DNA from: an uncultured Sutterella sp.
GTDB taxonomy: Bacteria > Pseudomonadota > Gammaproteobacteria > Burkholderiales > Burkholderiaceae_F
Reading direction: 5' to 3'
Length of the DNA stretch: 43,701 nt
Assembly: GCA_905194315.1 (NCBI GenBank)
Contig: CAJJRX010000018.1
Location: forward strand, 1-43,701
Part shown: positions 32,720-43,400 of the stretch, piece by piece
How the letters are laid out: every line of letters begins with the position of its first letter
Numbering within the stretch: position 1 is the stretch's first letter
The notes under the pieces: generated by a model
Database searches by the model: none
Told to the model about the DNA's origin: nothing
The model's input: only the letters and a program-made list of their open reading frames with translations
Program-made: the position numbers and the translations under genes

Positions 32720-33307
32720 TTATCTGTCGCCCGGCTCGTGCATGAGCACCAGCCCGGTGCCGGTTTCGAGCTCCGAGATGAGGCGCGTGGCGCGCGCATC
32801 GAGCAGCACGTAAAAAAGCATCGCCACGATGGCGATCAGCAGGCCGAAGGCCGTGGCGATCAGCGCCTCGGCAACGCCGCCCGTGATCGCAAACGGCTTG
32901 CCGTCGGCAACGCTCAGCACATCAAACGCCTGAATCATGCCTGTGACCGTGCCAAGCAGCCCCATGAGGGGAGCGAGTGTCACGATGGCCGAGAGCAGGT
33001 TGAGCCGAGAGCGCAGCTCGCCGGCGAGGCGCTGTGCGTGCAGCTCAAACCAGCCCGCCTCGCTGGTGATTGTCGGGCGTGTACGGAAGAATTCCGCCAG
33101 GAGCGCCCCGGTAATGCCGCCCGCCTGCCGGCAGACCTCTTCGCCGCCGCGCCGCTCAAGCCCGCTCTTAAGGAGCGCCATGTCTGTCGCAGCCCGCCGG
33201 TACGTGAGCATGCGTTCGAGAAAAATGCCGAGCGCGGCGATACTCGTGAACAGGAGCGGATACATGATCCAGCCGCCCGTCTGAAAAAGCGTCAGAAGTG
33301 TTTTCAT
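32720..33307 (-). CDS. exbB: ExbB proton channel subunit
   Basis: A 195-aa MotA/TolQ/ExbB-family protein with three membrane helices (WIMYPLLFTSIAALGIFLERM; LNLLSAIVTLAPLMGLLGTVTGMIQAF; ALIATAFGLLIAIVAMLFYVLL). The segment LAPLMGLLGTVTGMI and the third-helix ALIATAFGLLIAI are family hallmarks. TGAGGA precedes the ATG. Confidence 0.92.
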   Translation of the reverse strand: MKTLLTLFQTGGWIMYPLLFTSIAALGIFLERMLTYRRAATDMALLKSGLERRGGEEVCRQAGGITGALLAEFFRTRPTITSEAGWFELHAQRLAGELRSRLNLLSAIVTLAPLMGLLGTVTGMIQAFDVLSVADGKPFAITGGVAEALIATAFGLLIAIVAMLFYVLLDARATRLISELETGTGLVLMHEPGDR

Positions 33308-33418
33308 TCGTTATTCCTCAGAATCCTCGCAGTGTTAAATACAGTAAATCAGCGGCTTGTACCCGGGGCAGGACGCCCGTCCGGCGCAGGTCACCCTGCA
33401 GAGCCCGCTCAGAGGGGC

Positions 33419-35569
33419 TTACCACGTCGCGCGCATGCCCACAAAGAACGTGCGTGCATTGCCGAGAACGACTGTCTGCGAACTGCCGACGCCGTCACCC
33501 CCGTACTCGTAGTAGGTTTTGTCAAAGAGATTCGTCACACCGGCATACGCCTCGAAATGATCGTTATGACGGTACTTAAGGCGCAGGTTCGTGAGGCTGT
33601 AGCTCTTCATAAACGCGCCGTCGACATCATCGGTCGTGCGGATAAAGTTCACGTAGCGGCCGTAGTAGAGCCAGGCGGCACTCGCCTGAAGGCGGTCTGT
33701 GACATCCCAGGTGGCGCGCAGTGTGGCACGGTACTTGGGCACCTTTTTCAGTCCCTTGTCCGTGTAGTTGTCCTTCTGCTCGAGCTGCGCGCATTTCTCC
33801 GCGTCCGCACACTTTGTGCGGCCCATCGTATAGGCGATGCTCTCCTCAAGCGTCACGGGGCCGAGCTTCTGACTGAGCGTGAGATCCGCGCCCCAGCGAC
33901 GGGTGTTGAGCAGATTCACCGTGCGCATGCTCAGACCGGCATCGTCGAGCACATAAAAGCGGCTCATCTGATTGTCGGTCTGTGAGGCCCAGAGCGTTGC
34001 ACTCACCGTGCTCCACGGGAACACCTCGCGCCAGCCGAGCTCAAAGAGATCGTACGTTTCATCATCGGCCTGCGTGGCCTCGAGCCGCTTGACCTTTTTG
34101 CCGTTGACGCGGTAGCTGTTCTGGTCGGACACCAGAATGCCGTCCGGGAGCGTGTAGCCTCGCTCGTAGCGCGCATACACGCGGCCCGTATCCCGGTAGT
34201 GGTACGCCGCCGAGAGCTCAAAGGCCGCATTGCGCCGGCGGGTCTCATCGGTGCCTAGCGCCTCGCTCACTTTCCCGAGTTTGCTGAACGACCAGTCAGT
34301 GAGCTCATAACGCGCACCGGCATTGACTTCCCACTTCCCCCAGCGGTTGCTGTTAAGCGCATAAAGCGCATACGTGTCCGTCTCATAGGTGAAGTCAAAG
34401 AGCACGGGGAGGTATTTGCCCGAGACATACTCAATGCTCTCGTAGTCAAGATTGGCGTATTTGTGAAGCAGATCCACGCCAACTAACAGCTCACCCCAGG
34501 ACGCATAGCGCCAGTTCGTTTTGCTTCTCAAACCGTAGCCTTTAATGTCCATGGCGTGGTTGTCGTACCTGTCACCCTGGTAACTTCCCTCGTAGTAGAA
34601 GGCGTCGTTGACAAAGGAGAGCGAGTCACCCGCCTCGGCGCGCCACGACAGACTTACCATGTCCATCTGCTGGTCCGCACGGATGTAGCCCGGCCGGTAC
34701 TCACGCACGGGTTTTCCTCTGGCATCCGTGCCGACCGTCACGCGCACGGGCTCGGGCACGTAGTCGCGACCCTCGCGCTCGAGTTTGTACTTGGAAACGT
34801 TGTTGACGAGCTGACTGTCTTCACGCATGCGGCTTGCGCGCAGGATGAACTGCTGCGTGGGCGTCGCGTCAAAGCGCAGACCGAAGCTCGCGTAGTTCAT
34901 GTTGGCGTACGTGTCTTTGAAGACCAGATCACGGTCGGTTTTGCTGAGCGCGAATTCCACCGCACCCCGGTTACCGGCAAAAGTGGTGCCTGCTGTGGCG
35001 CCAAGACGGTAGCCGTCGGAGTTCCATTCGCCCGAGAGCGTGCTTTTGGGCGTTTTGAGCGCACGCAGCGAGCTCGTCATGCTCACCACACCGCCGGCGG
35101 CACCCGAGCCGTACATCACGGAGCCGCCGCCCGGGATCACCTCAACGCGTTCGAGCTGCTCGACCGGAATCACGTTGTAGTTCATGGAGAAGGGGTGCGA
35201 GGTGATCGTCGTGATCGGCGCCCCGTCAATGATGACCTGCAGATTGCGGCTGGCGGTCTCCGAGCCCTGGCCGCGCAGGTCAATCGCGTTGCGCCCGGTC
35301 GTATTCACATTCACTGACGGGATCTGCGAGAGCACATCCGAGACGGTGCGGTTGCCCGAGGCCTCAATCTGGTCTCGCGTCACCACAAGAATCTCTTTGG
35401 TGTTCTGCAGACGTTCGATCTCCACATAGTCGGGTCGCACAACCGTATCGCCAAGTTCAATGGCGCCGGTGCCGGTGTCTTCTTCAGGCGGTTCAGGAAC
35501 AAAAGAGGAGGGGGCGGCCGACGCGCTGAACGCGGCCAGCATGGCGGCAGATAGAAGTGTCGCTTTCAT
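33419..35569 (-). CDS. TonB-dependent outer-membrane receptor (iron/siderophore type)
   Basis: A 716-aa receptor: signal peptide (ATLLSAAMLAAFSASA), a TonB-box-like region near GAIELGDTVVRP, a plug (EILVVTRDQIEASGNRTVSDVLSQIPSVNV, VIIDGAPITTI, QLERVEVIPGGGSVMYGSGAAGGVVSM), and a 22-strand barrel ending in NARTFFVGMRATW with a C-terminal aromatic residue. The plug resembles catecholate or heme receptors such as the CirA/FepA group. A Fur-box-like site is upstream. The exbB-exbD-tonB set follows 111 bp downstream on the same strand, so this may be a self-contained uptake system. Ligand unknown. Confidence 0.9.
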   Translation of the reverse strand: MKATLLSAAMLAAFSASAAPSSFVPEPPEEDTGTGAIELGDTVVRPDYVEIERLQNTKEILVVTRDQIEASGNRTVSDVLSQIPSVNVNTTGRNAIDLRGQGSETASRNLQVIIDGAPITTITSHPFSMNYNVIPVEQLERVEVIPGGGSVMYGSGAAGGVVSMTSSLRALKTPKSTLSGEWNSDGYRLGATAGTTFAGNRGAVEFALSKTDRDLVFKDTYANMNYASFGLRFDATPTQQFILRASRMREDSQLVNNVSKYKLEREGRDYVPEPVRVTVGTDARGKPVREYRPGYIRADQQMDMVSLSWRAEAGDSLSFVNDAFYYEGSYQGDRYDNHAMDIKGYGLRSKTNWRYASWGELLVGVDLLHKYANLDYESIEYVSGKYLPVLFDFTYETDTYALYALNSNRWGKWEVNAGARYELTDWSFSKLGKVSEALGTDETRRRNAAFELSAAYHYRDTGRVYARYERGYTLPDGILVSDQNSYRVNGKKVKRLEATQADDETYDLFELGWREVFPWSTVSATLWASQTDNQMSRFYVLDDAGLSMRTVNLLNTRRWGADLTLSQKLGPVTLEESIAYTMGRTKCADAEKCAQLEQKDNYTDKGLKKVPKYRATLRATWDVTDRLQASAAWLYYGRYVNFIRTTDDVDGAFMKSYSLTNLRLKYRHNDHFEAYAGVTNLFDKTYYEYGGDGVGSSQTVVLGNARTFFVGMRATW

Positions 35570-36449
35570 GTTTTTCTCTGAAAATGGGTGAAGGTCAAAT
35601 GATAATGGTTCTCATTATATTTTGCAAAAGCACTTTTTCAACCGGATTTTTCGCCGCCTGTAGAGGGAGGACGTTCCGGCGGTGTCGTTTTGAGGAGAGA
35701 TAAACGACTGCGGGAGCGGTGTTTTTCCGCTTTAAAAGACCGTACGGTTCAATATCGGGCTGTTGTAGATGCACAACAGAGAAGTCCACCCCGCCGCAAA
35801 GAGGCACCCAACGCGCGTGCCGCCATCCGTCAGAAGAGGAGAGACTTCAAAAAGTTTTTCCCGCAAATTGGTGTGAGGCTGAATTTCTTTTTTCAGTGAA
35901 AATGCCTCTTGAAGAAAGAAAGAAACCAAAAATCAAATTAAGCGGGCGGCATGCAGGAGGCATTTCACGATTTTCCGGCAGCCTGCAAACCGTAGCGGCG
36001 CCGTTGCGCAGCCCTCACACACGGAGCCGCTGTGCGTGCGGCCGCGGCGGAAAGACACCAGAAAAGAGCCAAACGGCCGATATTTCTGCCGGATGCACTG
36101 CGGCAGAGGGCTTTCAGAGGAGTGCCGGAAGACAGCCACCGGCATTGGCGGCGCTTTCCTTCAGAATGCTGACAGCGGTATCAGCGGTAAAACCTGAAAT
36201 AATACGGATAATAAAGTCAGTTTTTTTTCAGTCACCCCGCGAAAAACGCGACAAACGTCAGGATATATAAACGTCTCTTTAATAGCGTCGTGATAAAATT
36301 AAAACACAGAATATAACTCACGCTCTCCATACCATCGACACCCGACCGGGTGCCCCTGAGCCCCGGTCATCTCGCATTCCGCCACCTCAGCACAGAGATG
36401 TTCCGGAGCAGGGCGCAAGTATGCCTGCAGCCTAAACGGACTCCACCCC
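35570..36449. other. spacer between the TonB receptor and the giant autotransporter
   Basis: No gene is supported. It holds the Fur-box-like site at 35601. The right part contains a T8 run (36221-36228) and a CGCG-AAAAA-CGCG hairpin before the autotransporter promoter region. A 183-codon frame (35719-36270) has poor codon use and no ribosome site. Confidence 0.4.
35601..35619 (-). promoter_or_regulatory. Fur box of the TonB receptor operon
   Basis: GATAATGGTTCTCATTATA matches the 19-bp Fur consensus GATAATGATAATCATTATC closely, with perfect ATAATG/CATTAT arms. It lies 32 bp upstream of the receptor start codon. This suits repression by iron-loaded Fur. Confidence 0.75.
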
Positions 36450-37442
36450 ATGAACAGAATTTTCAACCTCAGATTCAACCAGATCACCGGCACCTGGCAG
36501 TGTGTCCCCGAAACCGCCGCTTTGCGCACAAAAACCGGCGGCAGCGGGATCAGAAGACACCTTCGCCGGGCTGCTGCAGCGGTTTTTCTCGCCGCAGCAG
36601 TGAGCGCTGCGTCAGCCGGGGATGTTCCGATATCCTATGACGGGCCCGTGCCCGTTATCGGTCCTGATCCGTTTATCGGTCCTGATCCGTACTGGTTTGA
36701 GGAAACCCTGGTGCCGACGCCGCCCGCAGGCTACACATGGCTTCAGGACGGTATTCCGGGAACCAGAGAATACTGGCGCGGCGACCCCTTTGTCACGATC
36801 AACGGCCGGTACTACTACGGCGACATCCTCAAAAACGAGTCGGGCCCGTTTTCAGAGTACCTCAGCTATGTCAACAATTCCACTGACAGCCGGCTTCTTC
36901 TCAAAGGCGGCTCCTCCTACATTATCTACGACCAGCTGGTCTCAGGATACTGTCTTCCCGCAGAAGGGAACACAGGCGCCGCGCTGGTCATCGGGGCCCT
37001 TGATCCGGCAGGCCGTCCGGCGGAACTGATTATTGACGACCGTTTTCACGGCGGCTCGCTCGAAGCGAATGATGCCGGCGTGTCGGATTTTTACTTTCGC
37101 ACCAAACAGTCAGACATAGCGTATATCGCCACAGGACGACATCCCAACCTGCGCGACCCGGGGGGAGCAGCCTTCTGGAGCAACATTGAACTTGCGCCAG
37201 ACAGTGACGCCACGCTCAAAATTCTCTGGCACGCCCGGGTGATTGCCTCTGATCTGCTGATCACCAACAATACGCTTGCCGGCAATCCCGGCACCGCTGC
37301 AAAGGTTGTTGCCGACGGGCACAGCCACCTGATCACTCAGGGCATCCGTATCGGCACGGGACCCGAGAGTCGCGGGACGGCTGTGTTTGATCTGAGGGGG
37401 GGGGGGCTCAGAGGTGGATGTGACGGCGCGTATGGGCTTTAG
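36450..37442 (+). CDS. giant autotransporter, N-terminal part (out of frame with the rest)
   Basis: A 330-aa frame. It opens with an extended signal peptide of the ESPR type found in large autotransporters (MNRIFNLRFNQITGTWQCVPE) followed by a hydrophobic core (AAAAVFLAAAVSAASA, about 42-57). The passenger then starts (YDGPVPVIGPDPFIGPDP). At about residue 316 it enters a run of 11 Gs and ends 12 codons later at TAG 37440-37442 in the wrong frame. With 10 Gs, FDLRGGGSEVDVTARMGF would continue into the next frame, giving a protein of about 2,370 residues. In the present form only a secretable or periplasmic peptide would be made. Confidence 0.8.
   Translation: MNRIFNLRFNQITGTWQCVPETAALRTKTGGSGIRRHLRRAAAAVFLAAAVSAASAGDVPISYDGPVPVIGPDPFIGPDPYWFEETLVPTPPAGYTWLQDGIPGTREYWRGDPFVTINGRYYYGDILKNESGPFSEYLSYVNNSTDSRLLLKGGSSYIIYDQLVSGYCLPAEGNTGAALVIGALDPAGRPAELIIDDRFHGGSLEANDAGVSDFYFRTKQSDIAYIATGRHPNLRDPGGAAFWSNIELAPDSDATLKILWHARVIASDLLITNNTLAGNPGTAAKVVADGHSHLITQGIRIGTGPESRGTAVFDLRGGGLRGGCDGAYGL
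36655..36690 (+). repeat. 18-bp tandem repeat, two copies
   Basis: TTATCGGTCCTGATCCGT is repeated exactly at 36655-36672 and 36673-36690, encoding IGPDPF/IGPDPY. It is in frame, so gain or loss of a copy would not disrupt the reading frame. Confidence 0.75.
37396..37406 (+). repeat. poly-G tract (G11) at the frame switch
   Basis: Eleven Gs in a row lie exactly where the N-terminal frame and the passenger frame part. Such tracts in surface-protein genes slip during replication and switch expression on and off. The frame is restored by 10 or 13 Gs. Confidence 0.9.
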
Positions 37443-40400
37443 CAAAGCCGAAGGCGCGCAGGTGAAAACGACAATCACCGCGAGCGACGCCGTTTTCAAC
37501 CTCTACGGTTTCCGCAACCGTGACCGCGACCGCCATACGGGACTTGAGCCGGATGCGGATTCGCATTTTGTGCTTTTCTCCGGCATTGACACGGACGAGG
37601 GCGACACGATCACGATCGGCCCGGGCGGCCTTACCCTCAACACGCTCTTTTCCGACAGTGACGGCGGCGATCAGTGGCGGCCTGTTGTCAGAGTCGCGAG
37701 CACGGCCGGGTTGAGCGGCAGCGGAGCCATCACGAAAAAAGGCGACAATACGCTCGTAATCACCGCTGACAACAGCAGCTACTCGGGCACCTGGCTCGTG
37801 GCCGGAGGCAACCTCACGCTCGGCGGACGCGGACTGCTTGAGAATAGCAGCATTGCCAACCGCCGCGAGTGGGGGCGCCGATACACAAAAGACGTCACAG
37901 GCGGCATCTGGTCGGGGGACGACTCCTACAATCCGAATGCGAATCTCGGCACGGGAGACGTTTCACTGAGCTGGTCAAGCACGCAGCTGACGGTTGCCAT
38001 GGATCAGCGCACAGAGCCGCTGCGTATCCGTCGTGTATACGGCCCCGGGAGTTTTCGCGCGCTCACCACGGACAGGCTGACGCTGCAGGGCAGTTTTGAA
38101 CATACCGGCGTCACGGAATTTGACTGGGGAGATATCAGTTTTGAAGGCAATATCACTGCCACCCGCGAACTCGATATCGGCAGCAGCGCCAACGAGCCTG
38201 CCAACGTCACGCTCAAAGGCAGCACGACGGTACGCGGCAACACCGTGATGCGCGGCGATGCCGCGAACCTGACCGTGGATGAGAACAGGACGCTGACAAC
38301 AAAAAATGTTCTGGCCACCACCACGGGCAGCGTAGCCTTTACGCTCAGGGACGGGGCGCTTCTTGATATTACCGAAAACGCCACCCTCTTTAGCGGTTTT
38401 GACACCGATCGGGGTGACAGTATCACGCTCGGTGCCGCTTCGGCGATCGGCGTGGAAGCGGGAAATACCGCCACACAGGCTGCCGGGGCGCACATCGGCG
38501 GGACGGGTGATCTGGTAAAGACGCTCGGCGGCACGCTCACGCTGACTGCGGAAAACCGCTATGCGGGCGAGACGCGTATCCGGGGCGGCCGGCTGGTGCT
38601 CAACACAGCCGCCACAGCAGGCACCTCCACAACGGCCGTGGATACGGGGGACGCCACCGGCGCGGGGACGCTTGTCTTTAACCGCACGGATGACTACGGT
38701 TTTACGCGCTCGATCACCGGCACTGGCGGCATTGAGAAAACCGGAACCGGTACCGTGCGCCTTCAGAGCTCTGAGACTTACGACTACACGGGCAGCACGG
38801 ATGTGCGGCGCGGAGAACTGGTGATCGGAGAAGGTGTGCGTGTTGATGGCAGCAGCGCACTGCATATCGGCGCCTTGTCTGAGGGCACGACGGCGGGCGT
38901 CACGCTCGAAGGCCGTGCGGCTTTCACCGGGGCGATTGATCTCGGCGAGCGCGCAGCAAAAAACACACGAAACACACTCAATATCAGCGGCGCCACGATA
39001 GAGGCAGCCCGCATTGCCCGCTCGGCGTCTGCGGCCTCTGAGGCTCAGGTAGGCGTTATCCTCAGCGAGGGCGGCACCCTCAAAATCACGCAGTCCTCCG
39101 ACATGCTGCAGAATTTCAAAGCGTCCGACACATTCGAGCTCGGCGACGGGGGCGGTGCCATTTCCGTGGCAGCCGGCGCGCGGGTGGTTCAGACGCCAGG
39201 GACGGTGATCCGTGATCAGGAAACCAGCACGCATGACAGAGATCTGCATAAGACGGGAGCAGGCCGGCTGATTCTGACCGGCCCGAACACGTTCACCGGT
39301 AAGCTCTACGCCGACGAAGGCATCCTGCAGGCAGGCAATGAGAGTCTCTCCTCAGAGGTCAATCCCGGCGGCACCGGTGAGATCAGGGTAGCCCGTGGCG
39401 CAGTCTTTGCCACCGGCTTCTCAGACACCTGGCGCATGGGGAGCGAAATCGGCGGCGCGATCCGTCAGCTCACCGGTGAGGGCAGCTATATGCAGGCGGG
39501 CTCCGGCACTGTGATTGTTGATTCTGCCCAGCAGTACGGCGGCGACACACTGATCCGCGCCGGCGTCCTGGAACTCTCTGACGGCGGAGTGCTCGGCACG
39601 GGCACGTCTGCCATCGATACCGGGGAGGGGAAGGAGCGCGGTCTTCTTGCCTTCAATCAGACGGGCGAGCACACCTGGTCGCGCGGTCTCACCGGCACAG
39701 GCGGGATCGTGAAGAAAAACACCGGCACGCTGACGCTCTCAAGCGCTGAAGATGACAAAACCTTCACCTACTCAGGCCCCACCCGCGTTGAGGCGGGCAA
39801 ACTGATGCTTGCCACGGGCAACAGCATCACCGGCACTGAGACGCTTGACGTCTCCGCAAAAACTGACGAGGCCACCTTTACGATTCAGGGCACGGCAACG
39901 GTCCGGGACAATGTGGTCCTCGCCCGGGAAGCCGCTGCGGGAAGCCTCAGCACACTCGAGCTTGACGGCTCGACGCTGGAGGCGGCCAACATCCTCTCGG
40001 CAAGAAAGGCCGACGAAACGGGCAGAATCCGTCTCTCGATGAAAGAGGGGGCAACCGTGAAACTTCACGGCACAGGGACACTCTTTGAGAATTTCGATAC
40101 AAGAAGTGTGTCTGAGGGCGGCAAAGGTGACGTGGTTGAAATCGGCACCAACGGCGCTACGCTTTCTGTCGAAGCGGGCGAGGTGATCACTCAGGCAGCC
40201 ACCGCGGCCATCTCGAAGGCTGACGGCGCCACTGACACCACACTCGTGAAAACGGGCGCGGGCGAGCTGCAGCTTGCAGCGAAAAACACCTTCGGCGGCA
40301 AGGTCATTATTAAAGAGGGTCGCCTTACCTACGGCGCCGGCGGCGTGAGCACTGAGAGCAGCCTCACCGGCAATACCGACGCGGTCGAACTTGCTTCAGC

Positions 40401-43400
40401 GGACACGAATGCACCCGCGCAATTTGCGGTCAATTTCAGTGACACCTGGACGGTGGATCGCGACATCACCGGAGCGGGCGACTTTGTGCAGGAAGGAAGC
40501 GGCACCACAGTTGTTAACCGCGCCCTTCAGCACAGCGGCCGCACCCTCATCCGGGGCGGTGTGCTCGAGCTCGCTGACGGCGGGGTGCTCGGCACCGGCA
40601 CATCTGCCATCGATACCGGGGAGGGGGTGGAGAGCGGGCTCCTTGCCTTTAATTTCAGCGGCCGGGAAAACCTCAGCACAGATGACATCACTGTCACCCG
40701 CGGCATCACAGGCACCGGCGGCATCCGTCAGACAGGAACCAACCGCGTGATTCTGGATACGGCGAGCGCTTCCGCTGACGGGCGCTTTGAGTACAGCGGC
40801 GCGACAGAGATCACCCGCGGTGAACTCGAGCTTGCGAGCCGCAACCACATCACCGGCACGTCATCTCTCACTGTGGGCGCCACGGATACCGCTCACAAAC
40901 TCGCCCGCTTCACGCTCAAAGGCACCGCCACCGTCAACGGCGATGTGGTACTCGGTCAGGATGCCGTCAGCACGAGCAGCAACGAAATTGTCCTTGACGG
41001 AGCGATACTGAAAGCGCGTAACATTGTGCGCGGCAACACCACCTCCATGGACAACAGTGTGGTGCTCGAGGCGAAAAACGCCGCCCGTGTGATCATCACG
41101 CAGGACGGTACACTGCTCGACTCGCTCAACACTGAGGGAGCCAATCAGGACCGTGTGTATCTCGGGGAGGGCGGGGCCGTTGTCGATGTGCTCGAGGGCG
41201 TTACCGCCACCCAGTACGCGTCGGCAAGACTGAGCACCCGCCAGAAAGACCCCGTAACGGGAGATCCGGTGAGTGTGACCGGCAGCGACCTGATCAAGGA
41301 CGGCAAAGGCACACTGATGCTCACGGCGAAAAATGACTTCACGGGCCGCATCATGATTCACGATGGTGTGCTCGCACTCGGCGCCGGAGGTCATGCAGCC
41401 GATTCGGCCCTTGGCGGAGACCCCGCGGCGGACATCACGTTTGTCGAAACGGCGCCCAACGCCAGTGATCCCGATCGGGTCAGCGTCAATCCGGATCCGA
41501 AACCGGTCTTTGCTGTGAATTTCAGCGACACCTACAACCTCGCTCAGAAACTCACGGACGAAAACGATGCCGTCTCGGGAAGCTTTGTCAACCGCGGCAC
41601 CGGCACCACGGTGCTAACGGCCGCCAATGACTACAAAGGCGACACGGTTGTGGAGCACGGCACCGTTCAGGTGGGCGACTACACGCTGAGCGCCGGTGAG
41701 GCAAAGCTCGGCGGACAGGGTGTGATCGAGCTGCAAAACACGGATGCCACACTGCGCTATGCGCTCGCCGGCGACGAGACCGTTTCAAGGAAAATCACCG
41801 GTGCCGGTATGCTTTCGCAGGATTCCGCTTCGGGCGGCACACTCCGGCTCACCGGCGAGAACGACTTCAGCGGTGATGTGGAGATCCGCTCGGGCACGCT
41901 CGAGGTAAGTTCACTGAGCGCACTGGGCAGGGGCACTAACGTCGTCTTCGGGTCCAAACTCAGCCAGAAGCGCGCACTGCGCGCTGCGGTGACATCCTCC
42001 GCCGCCTCGCCGGTGCTCAGAATCACCACAGATCAGAAAGAAACACTCGCGCGCAACACATCCGGCAGCGGATCCGTTGTCATGGACGGCACGGGCCTTC
42101 TGGTGCTCAGCAAAGACTACAGCTATGCTCACACAGGAGAAACCGCCATCGCGCGTGGAAATATGCTCCTTGAAAGCGGTGCCGGTCTGCCGGGCAGCGT
42201 GCTCAGTACCGCTTCCGGCACGGCGGTGCGTATTGAAACCGGTGCGCACGAGGTTGCCGGTCTGCGCAGCAGCGCGGGCTCCAGGCTTTATGTCACCGCC
42301 GGCAGCATGACGGACTACAGCAGCATTGCGGCAAGCGGCGACGTGACACTCGGCGGTTATCTGATGGTGGATGTGACAGGTGGGGAGGCCGATTTCACCG
42401 GTGACAAACTCATGAATGTCATCACTGCCGGCGGCAGCCTCTCCGGGCAGTTTGACGGCTTTGCCGACAACAGCGCCATCTTCAACTTCGTGCCTGAGTA
42501 TCACTACGGCAACGGCGATCCGGACGGCAATGCGATGCACCTGGTGATCATGCCCGACAACGGCAAATGCAGCCGCACCTCAGGCCCGCTCGAGTGCATC
42601 GTGCGCTCGTACGCAGACCTGCGGGCTGTACCGATGGCCCGCGTGCTCGACAGAGAGTTCGCCGCCAGGCCGTCGTCGGAAATCTCGCGGCTCTTCTACC
42701 GTCTGCCGACCGACGAGGCGGCTGACCGTGCCGCTGTTGAGGCCATGCCGCTTCTCTCGGGCGGTATGGTAAGCGCCATAGAGAAGACGGCAGAGCGTCT
42801 CAACCGGATGACGCCGGTGCGCAGCTGCGCCGATCTGATGACCCCCGGCGGGAACCGTCTCTGGGTCAACATCGCGCAGCACCGGGCCAGACAGGATGCC
42901 GAGGCGGGCGCCACCGGCCGAGACGCCGATGAAACGCTGCTCGCACTCGGTGCAGAGCGCTGTCTCAGAGAGGGAACCACACAGCTCGGATGGCTCTTTG
43001 GCTACGCGCAAAGTGACATTGAGAGCCGCGGCAATCAGTCGCAGCACTCAGCCGACGCCGACCAGTACCAGATCGGGCTGTACGGCTCGCAGCGTCTCGG
43101 TGAGAGTCTCACACTCGACTTCCGTGCCGGCTATGCCCGTGCACTGGTTGACGGACGCCGTGAGCTGGTCTTTGCCAACCGCACGGCCCGCTCCTCGTAC
43201 TCGAGCAACGTGTTTTATGCCGGCGCCGGGCTCAACTTCCCGATGGCTGCAGCCACACCGTACATGAGAGTTGATCTCTCCACGGTCAGGAGCAGCGGCT
43301 ATCACGAAAGCGGCGCCGGTGTGCTCAACTACACGGTTGAAAGCAAGAAGCGCAACTCCGCCGTGCTTGAGGCGGGTCTGCGCTTTGGCACGGCACCGGC

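Noticed and set aside
35719..36270. 183-codon frame in the spacer before the giant autotransporter
   Set aside because: No ribosome site, unusual Cys/Arg/Ser-rich composition and no recognisable domain.
6750..36300. Other short homopolymer runs, such as A7 after the start of the autotransporter at 13253 and T8 at 36221
   Set aside because: Runs of 7-8 A or T are common by chance in this AT-rich context and no frame break coincides with them.
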